Assembly: GCA_905233585.1 (NCBI GenBank)
Contig: CAJOFD010000013.1
Location: forward strand, 3,840-50,266
Reading direction: 5' to 3'
From: an uncultured Bacteroidales bacterium
GTDB lineage: Bacteria; Bacteroidota; Bacteroidia; Bacteroidales; WCHB1-69
Length of the DNA stretch: 46,427 nt
This document shows, piece by piece, positions 42,183-46,427 of this stretch. Position 1 is the stretch's first letter. Every line of letters begins with the position of its first letter. The translations under genes and the position numbers were made by a program. Under the pieces are notes generated by a model that searched no databases, was not told where the DNA came from, and saw only the letters and a program-made list of their open reading frames with translations.

Positions 42183-43322
42183 TTATTTGGCTGCGTATTT
42201 TATCGCTGCTAACAAATTTTCAGTAATATATTTCAATTGTTCTTCATCAAGTTCAGTGTGCATTGGCAAAGAAATAACCTCTTTGCACAATTGTTCGCTT
42301 ACAGGGAAATCACCATGCTGATACCTTTTATCTTGATAGGCTTTTTGCAAATGCAATGGCACCGGATAATATATCATTACAGGAATATGTTTTTCTGCCA
42401 TATAAGCAATCAATTTTTCTCTGTCCACACCTTTCGCTTTCAAGGTATATTGATGAAAAACATGTGTTGATTTGTCTGAGACAACGGGTATAACCAATTT
42501 ATCGCAATTGGCAAATGCTTGGTTATAGTATGCTGCAACTCTGTTTCTTGCCTGAGCATACTCATCTAAATATTTGAGTTTAACATCTAAGACCGCTGCT
42601 TGTAGGCTATCCAAACGGGAATTAACACCAACCATATCATGATAATATCTTTTGAACATACCATGATTGACAATACCTCTTAATTGATAAGCAATATTAT
42701 CGTCATTGGTGAAAATGGCACCGCCGTCACCATAACAGCCTAAATTTTTTGAAGGGAAAAACGATGTGCAACCAATTGTTCCCATCGTACCGGCTTTTCG
42801 GGCTGTTCCATTAGAAAAAGTATAGGTTGCTCCGATTGCCTGACAAGCATCTTCTATTACATACAAATTATGTTTTTGTGCAATAGCAAGTATTTGCTCC
42901 ATATTGGCACATTGACCAAACAAATGAACAGGAACTATCGCTTTTGTTTTAGGTGTTATGGCTTTTTCTATAGCCGAAACATCTATATTAAACGTATCTG
43001 CATCAACATCTACCAAAACAGGTGTTAAACCCAACAATGCAACAACTTCTGCTGTTGCAATAAAAGTAAATGTCGTTGTTATCACTTCATCACCGGGTTT
43101 CAAATTCAAAGACATCAAAGCCACTTGCAATGCATCTGTACCATTGCCACACGGAATAACATGCTTTACTCCTAAATACGCCTCTAAATCCGCTTGAAAT
43201 TGTTTTACCATAGGACCATTGATAAAAGCACAACTTTCCATCACTTCTTCCCATTTCTCATCTATTTCCTTTTTTATTTTCAGATATTGCGAATGCAAAT
43301 CTACCATCTGTATATTTTTCAT
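42183..43322 (-). CDS. DegT/DnrJ/EryC1/StrS family PLP aminotransferase
   Basis: The protein is a sugar aminotransferase of the fold-type I, PLP-dependent group that acts on nucleotide-linked keto-sugars. The PLP-lysine is Lys192 in FFPSKNLGCYGDGGAI. Other signatures are CGNGTDALQVAL near residue 58, PVHLFGQCANM and IEDACQAIGA. At 379 residues it has the usual size. The exact sugar is unknown; it may supply an amino sugar for surface glycans. It follows the DUF4296 gene by 24 bases and abuts aroK. Confidence 0.9.
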   Translation of the reverse strand: MKNIQMVDLHSQYLKIKKEIDEKWEEVMESCAFINGPMVKQFQADLEAYLGVKHVIPCGNGTDALQVALMSLNLKPGDEVITTTFTFIATAEVVALLGLTPVLVDVDADTFNIDVSAIEKAITPKTKAIVPVHLFGQCANMEQILAIAQKHNLYVIEDACQAIGATYTFSNGTARKAGTMGTIGCTSFFPSKNLGCYGDGGAIFTNDDNIAYQLRGIVNHGMFKRYYHDMVGVNSRLDSLQAAVLDVKLKYLDEYAQARNRVAAYYNQAFANCDKLVIPVVSDKSTHVFHQYTLKAKGVDREKLIAYMAEKHIPVMIYYPVPLHLQKAYQDKRYQHGDFPVSEQLCKEVISLPMHTELDEEQLKYITENLLAAIKYAAK

Positions 43323-43346
43323 TGATATTTATTTTTTTAACATTAT

Positions 43347-43808
43347 TTAATTGTCTTCCACTAAATTTTCTTGCTGTGAGGAGACCTGAACAGCAACAGC
43401 CTCGTTTTGTTCCACTACTTTTGTGGTATCTTTTTTTTCTTTATTGTTTTTATCTTCCAATCTGGTTTTTTCCTCCACCAATTGTTCTGTAACCTTTTTT
43501 AACATAGTCTTAGCCATATCATCATTGGACATATAATAATTTAGATTTTCCTGAAAATCAACATATTCTATATGATGTTTGTCCATAATATGATTCATTT
43601 GTATATGCAACCACGCTGTTTTATTTACAACAGTCGTGTCCAATTGTCTTATACGATATTCTCCTTCCAATAGATATATATCATGTAAAATGGCTTCTAT
43701 CTCAGTTTGGGAGTATAATTTTTTAGGTTTTTCTGCTTTCATCCTCTGACAAGCACTACCCACAAACAACAAGGCTAAAAATAATATCAAAAATCGTTTT
43801 GTTTTCAT
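43347..43808 (-). CDS. DUF4296 lipoprotein
   Basis: A type II signal peptide ends in GSAC with the lipidated Cys20. The DUF4296 core follows: KLYSQTEIEAILHDIYLLEGEYR, and a helical segment with WLHIQMNHIMDKHHIEYVDFQENLNYYM. The C-terminus is Lys/Glu/Asn-rich. Function is unknown, but DUF4296 genes often sit next to dihydroorotase in Bacteroidota, as here. The ATG overlaps the pyrC stop codon by one base (TAATG), which implies translational coupling. Confidence 0.88.
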   Translation of the reverse strand: MKTKRFLILFLALLFVGSACQRMKAEKPKKLYSQTEIEAILHDIYLLEGEYRIRQLDTTVVNKTAWLHIQMNHIMDKHHIEYVDFQENLNYYMSNDDMAKTMLKKVTEQLVEEKTRLEDKNNKEKKDTTKVVEQNEAVAVQVSSQQENLVEDN

Positions 43809-45148
43809 TATCTGTCAAATTTTAAAGCCATTGCTGCTTTAGTATCAGCAAACTTTCCTTCAACATAAACCAAAACACCATTCAAAAACGTTTGGCAAAT
43901 ATGAGAATGCAATACCATTCCCTCCAAGGGAGACCATTGACATTTATAAAAAATATTATCCTTGGTTACTTTTTCACTAACGGACATATCAACAAGAACC
44001 ATATCGGCAAAATACCCCTCTTTGAGAAAACCTCGCTTGCTGATATTGAACAATTTGGCTGGTTGATGGGCAAAACTATCCACTAAACGTTCCATTGTCA
44101 AACGGTTCTGGCAAACCAATTCCAACAATATTTGCAAACTATGTTGCACCATTGGCATTCCGGATGGAGCTTGAAAATAGTTGTGTTGTTTTTCTGCCCA
44201 AGTATGTGGAGCATGATCAGAACCAACGGTCAAGACAAGTCCATCGTTTAAGGCTTTTTGTAAGGCTAATTTGTCTTTTGCGGTTTTGATAGATGGATTG
44301 CATTTGAGACTCGTTCCATATTGTTCATAATCAGTATTATCAAAGAAAAGATATGATGGACAGACCTCCGCTGTGATATTTTTGTTTTCTCTTGAAAACA
44401 ACGTCAATTCTTTTGCTGTACTTACATGCAAAACATGCAGACGTGTACCCCGTTGTTTCGCCCTTCGCACAGCTGTTGCCGAAGTAGTATAACAGGCTTC
44501 TTCACTGCGTACTTCACAATGTTTGCTTATTGGCATAGTATCACCAAAACGCTGATGATATATTTCTGTATTTTTCTTTATAATATTTTCATTTTCAGCA
44601 TGTACCAAAATAGGCAAGCCTTGTATGGAAAACACCTTGTCCAACACTTGTTCATCTTGAATAAGCATATTGCCCGTTGAGGAACCCAAAAACAATTTTA
44701 AAGCTGCAACATTTTGCTTGTCAATGCGACAAACTTCGTCCCAATTAGTATCTGTAGCCGCTAAATGAAAAGCATAGTTACAACACATGGATTTTTCCGC
44801 CATGGACAATCGTTCTTGCAACAATGCATTTGTGGTAGTTTGCGGAACAACATTGGGCATATCTATCACAGAGGTAACACCACCGGCCAAAGCCGCCCGA
44901 CTTTCGGTGAACATATCTCCCTTGTGGATTAAACCCGGGTCCCTAAAATGAACATGTTCATCTATCATACCCGGCAACAAATATTTGCCTTGAGCATCTA
45001 TTTTTTGGTATGAGTCATAGGTTTCTGTTCGAAAAATATCATCTGTATGACTTATTTTTTCTATTTTCCCCTTAGAAATGGCAAGATGAGATTTTGTAAT
45101 TTTTCCCTCATTCACCAACAATGCATTATAAATAATGTATTTATTCAT
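43808..45148 (-). CDS. pyrC: Dihydroorotase
   Basis: The enzyme closes carbamoyl-aspartate to dihydroorotate in pyrimidine synthesis. The binuclear zinc site begins with DEHVHFRDPG (His65 and His67). ALKLFLGSSTGNM holds the lysine expected to be carbamylated, and later boxes are ILVHAE, LHVLHVSTA and GSDHAPH. This is the type I dihydroorotase of about 446 residues. The frame is open to 45289, giving a hydrophobic 47-residue extension, but ATG 45148 starts the family N-terminus and the promoter at 45197-45190 lies inside the extension, so the extension is not coded. Confidence 0.93.
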   Translation of the reverse strand: MNKYIIYNALLVNEGKITKSHLAISKGKIEKISHTDDIFRTETYDSYQKIDAQGKYLLPGMIDEHVHFRDPGLIHKGDMFTESRAALAGGVTSVIDMPNVVPQTTTNALLQERLSMAEKSMCCNYAFHLAATDTNWDEVCRIDKQNVAALKLFLGSSTGNMLIQDEQVLDKVFSIQGLPILVHAENENIIKKNTEIYHQRFGDTMPISKHCEVRSEEACYTTSATAVRRAKQRGTRLHVLHVSTAKELTLFSRENKNITAEVCPSYLFFDNTDYEQYGTSLKCNPSIKTAKDKLALQKALNDGLVLTVGSDHAPHTWAEKQHNYFQAPSGMPMVQHSLQILLELVCQNRLTMERLVDSFAHQPAKLFNISKRGFLKEGYFADMVLVDMSVSEKVTKDNIFYKCQWSPLEGMVLHSHICQTFLNGVLVYVEGKFADTKAAMALKFDR

Positions 45149-45189
45149 CTTCTTTATAAAAACCCAAAAGAAAATATCTATTAAAAATA

Positions 45190-45197
45190 CAAAAATA
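45190..45197 (-). promoter_or_regulatory. -7 element TATTTTTG for pyrC
   Basis: The plus strand CAAAAATA matches TAnnTTTG on the minus strand, 42 bases upstream of the pyrC ATG. AT-rich context makes chance matches possible. Confidence 0.4.
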
Positions 45198-45263
45198 GCA
45201 AAAAACAATATTAAATCTTCATTTAGCATCAAAAAATAACTACTAAATAAAAAAAATTTATTG

Positions 45264-45271
45264 TATCTTTG
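45264..45271 (+). promoter_or_regulatory. -7 element TATCTTTG, rightward
   Basis: This exact TAnnTTTG match is followed by a leader of about 275 bases to the ATG at 45553. The leader includes an 8-bp hairpin (45274-45281 with 45297-45304), a short AACTG/CAGTT hairpin followed by a T-rich run (45316-45340), and structured element B. It is divergent from the pyrC promoter. Confidence 0.6.
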
Positions 45272-45345
45272 CAAAATCTGAAAGGACAATATACTCTCAG
45301 ATTTACGTTCTTATTAACTGAAAAACAGTTTTTTATTTTATAGAA

Positions 45346-45508
45346 AAAGCGTTAGCGTACACTTGTACTTTGAAATTAGCACTTTGAAGACCAACAAGCA
45401 GTAAAGCGGTAACGCTCACGCATATTGCGTGGGTTTTACTTTTTTGTTGGTCAGGGTCGTGCTAAACCTCAAAGTGCAGAATAAGTTAAAGTCCACGTTT
45501 TTTTATGT
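45346..45508 (+). promoter_or_regulatory. Candidate structured leader RNA, copy B
   Basis: A long imperfect hairpin spans 45365-45477. P1 is 9 bp with one G-U pair (45365-45373 with 45469-45477). P2 is 7 bp perfect (45376-45382 with 45459-45465), P3 9 bp perfect (45389-45397 with 45444-45452), P4 6 bp (45400-45405 with 45435-45440) and P5 6 bp with a 3-base loop (45417-45422 with 45426-45431). The 5' flank AAAGCG, the P1 sequence and the 3' flank TTAAAGT-CCACG-TTT are shared with copy A at 30811-30986. P2 and P3 have different sequences from copy A but stay paired. It lies in the leader of the exported protein gene at 45553. No known family is recognised. Confidence 0.7.
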
Positions 45509-45552
45509 TTAATTTTTAACGTTCTTGGACTTGGAACGAGGAAAAAGGAAAT

Positions 45553-46305
45553 ATGAAAAAAATATTTTCGATTATTTTATTTTTAGGTGCTTTATTTTAT
45601 GCTCAAGCCCAAGATATTATTATTACAAAAGACTCAAAAAAGATAGATGCCAAAATCACAAAAGTTACCAAAGACGAAATTGAATACAAGAAAACAAATA
45701 ATCTTGATGGACCTATTTTTGTAATTCCTATTAATGATATTAATTCAATTATTTATGCCAATGGGGAGATACAACTTTTTGAAACAAAAAACGATATTAC
45801 AATTCCTAAAGCAGAAAAAAACATTAATATTATTAATGACGATATAGATAATAATAACGAACATCTTAATCAAACTACAACAGAAAACTTCTCTTACATA
45901 AGCAAAGTAGAAGATTCTTATTTTATCAAAGGCAAACAAGTAAACGAAAAAGAATATCTTAATTTTATTGCAAGCGAATGCCCAATTGCTTATCGTTATC
46001 ATCAAGAAGGAAATAAACAATGCCATAAGGGACTTGGATTTATTATTGGTGGCTGCATATCTTTCCCTATTTCTGCAACCTTTTATGCTTCAGGAGACAG
46101 AACTCATGCAATAATTTATTATTCTATCAGTGCGATATGGAGTATTGTTGGTATAGTAGGTTTAAGTGTAGGTATCCCAATATATTGTAAAGGGCTGAAG
46201 AAGAAAAATAATTCTTATAAAATTTATAATAAGGAATGCTCCAATAAATTAAGTTTGAATTTACAATCAGGAATAAACGGTTGTAGTATCAAATTGCAAT
46301 TTTAA
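45553..46305 (+). CDS. Exported protein of a Bacteroidales unknown family
   Basis: The signal peptide ends in AQAQ (residue 19). Residues 20-75 (DIIITKDSKKIDAKITKVTKDEIEYKK and IPINDINSIIYANG) match a recurring Bacteroidales domain with no known function. A Lys/Asn-rich linker follows, then two hydrophobic segments (about residues 160-178 and 193-213), and the chain ends in a short strand-like tail (SIKLQF). It could be an inner- or outer-membrane-associated protein. It has an AAAGGAAAT ribosome binding site and a long structured leader (copy B). Confidence 0.75.
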   Translation: MKKIFSIILFLGALFYAQAQDIIITKDSKKIDAKITKVTKDEIEYKKTNNLDGPIFVIPINDINSIIYANGEIQLFETKNDITIPKAEKNINIINDDIDNNNEHLNQTTTENFSYISKVEDSYFIKGKQVNEKEYLNFIASECPIAYRYHQEGNKQCHKGLGFIIGGCISFPISATFYASGDRTHAIIYYSISAIWSIVGIVGLSVGIPIYCKGLKKKNNSYKIYNKECSNKLSLNLQSGINGCSIKLQF

Positions 46306-46310
46306 CCCCT

Positions 46311-46349
46311 ATCACACTACGTTTTATTGCAGAAAAGTGTGATTGTTTT
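46311..46349 (+). terminator. Terminator after the 45553 gene
   Basis: ATCACACT pairs with AGTGTGAT (8 bp, 46311-46318 with 46336-46343) around a 17-base loop, followed by TGTTTTT and more T-runs. Confidence 0.65.
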
Positions 46350-46381
46350 TATCTTTTTTTTGTACGCTTCACAAAAAATGC

Positions 46382-46389
46382 TATCTTTG
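46382..46389 (+). promoter_or_regulatory. Full promoter: TTTG, 19-base spacer, TATCTTTG
   Basis: A TTTG at 46359-46362 and the TATCTTTG at 46382-46389 have a 19-base spacer, in the range described for Bacteroidota promoters. It points to the gene starting at 46409. Confidence 0.7.
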
Positions 46390-46408
46390 CACATCTTTTC
46401 AGATTACG

Positions 46409-46427
46409 ATGAACGAAATATTGTTTT
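46409..46427 (+). CDS. Start of a gene cut by the window edge
   Basis: The ATG at 46409 is followed by codons for NEILF before the sequence ends. It is the first ATG after the promoter at 46382, about 20 bases downstream of it. Product unknown. Confidence 0.45.

Noticed and set aside
45149..45289. Hydrophobic N-terminal extension of dihydroorotase
   Set aside because: The family N-terminus begins at ATG 45148 and the likely promoter lies within the extension, so it would not be transcribed in full.
30811..45508. Possible integron attC sites (two hairpins)
   Set aside because: The hairpins lack paired RYYYAAC and GTTRRRY boxes at the ends, there is no integrase gene, and the adjacent genes are not arranged as cassettes.
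1..46427. CRISPR array, prophage, insertion sequence or toxin-antitoxin system
   Set aside because: No regularly spaced repeats, transposase, integrase, phage structural genes or recognisable toxin-antitoxin pair were seen on either strand.

Overview
This is an AT-rich bacterial chromosomal segment from the phylum Bacteroidota, most likely the order Bacteroidales. The evidence is a set of -7 promoter elements of the form TAnnTTTG, frequent absence of Shine-Dalgarno sites, a ~500-residue Bacteroidales-type glutamine synthetase, DUF4296, DUF5683 and DUF4412-like proteins, and the gene order parA-parB-DUF5683-dapB-lepB. No phage, insertion sequence, integrase or CRISPR array is visible. Most of the window is core housekeeping DNA; the accessory parts are the 27.8-31.1 kb stretch and the two window ends.

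Layout. 0-5.2 kb: the start of a leftward lipoprotein gene at the edge, then rightward M3 peptidase, glutamine synthetase with a clear terminator, a LysE-type exporter and a rhomboid protease. 5.2-11.7 kb, leftward: B12-dependent ribonucleotide reductase and thioesterase, then acid phosphatase-guaD-era-recO, followed by a small frameshifted gene that converges on the rhomboid gene. 12-18 kb, leftward: an acyltransferase/glycosyltransferase pair for surface glycans, a YfcC-type carrier and a lipoprotein with a formylglycine-generating-enzyme fold. 18.2-19.5 kb, rightward: a small nucleotide cassette (NMP-kinase-like, dCMP deaminase, DUF1294). 19.5-27.7 kb, leftward: a pentein-like unknown, a radical SAM protein, ilvE with a terminator, then GH3 adenylase, formimidoylglutamase-like protein and topA.

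27.8-31.1 kb is a sparse, very AT-rich island of orphan exported proteins. 31.2-41.7 kb runs rightward: chromosome partitioning, lysine/peptidoglycan precursor synthesis and signal peptidase, two paralogous exported proteins, TatD, tRNA-Ser(GGA), an ExbB/ExbD energy-transduction operon and a flavin reductase-like protein. 41.7-45.1 kb runs leftward: pyrC-DUF4296-DegT aminotransferase-aroK. The right end carries an exported orphan and the first codons of another gene.

The most interesting signal is non-coding. Two long imperfect hairpins, at 30811-30986 (minus sense) and 45346-45508 (plus sense), are homologous. Each lies in the long 5' leader between a TATCTTTG promoter and a gene for a small exported protein. 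Their outermost stem and 3' flank are conserved in sequence, while inner stems differ but stay paired, which looks like covariation. In both, a GCGTGG at the tip can pair with a CCACG in the conserved 3' flank. I do not recognise it as a known RNA family; it may be an undescribed structured leader RNA or a small palindromic repeat family.
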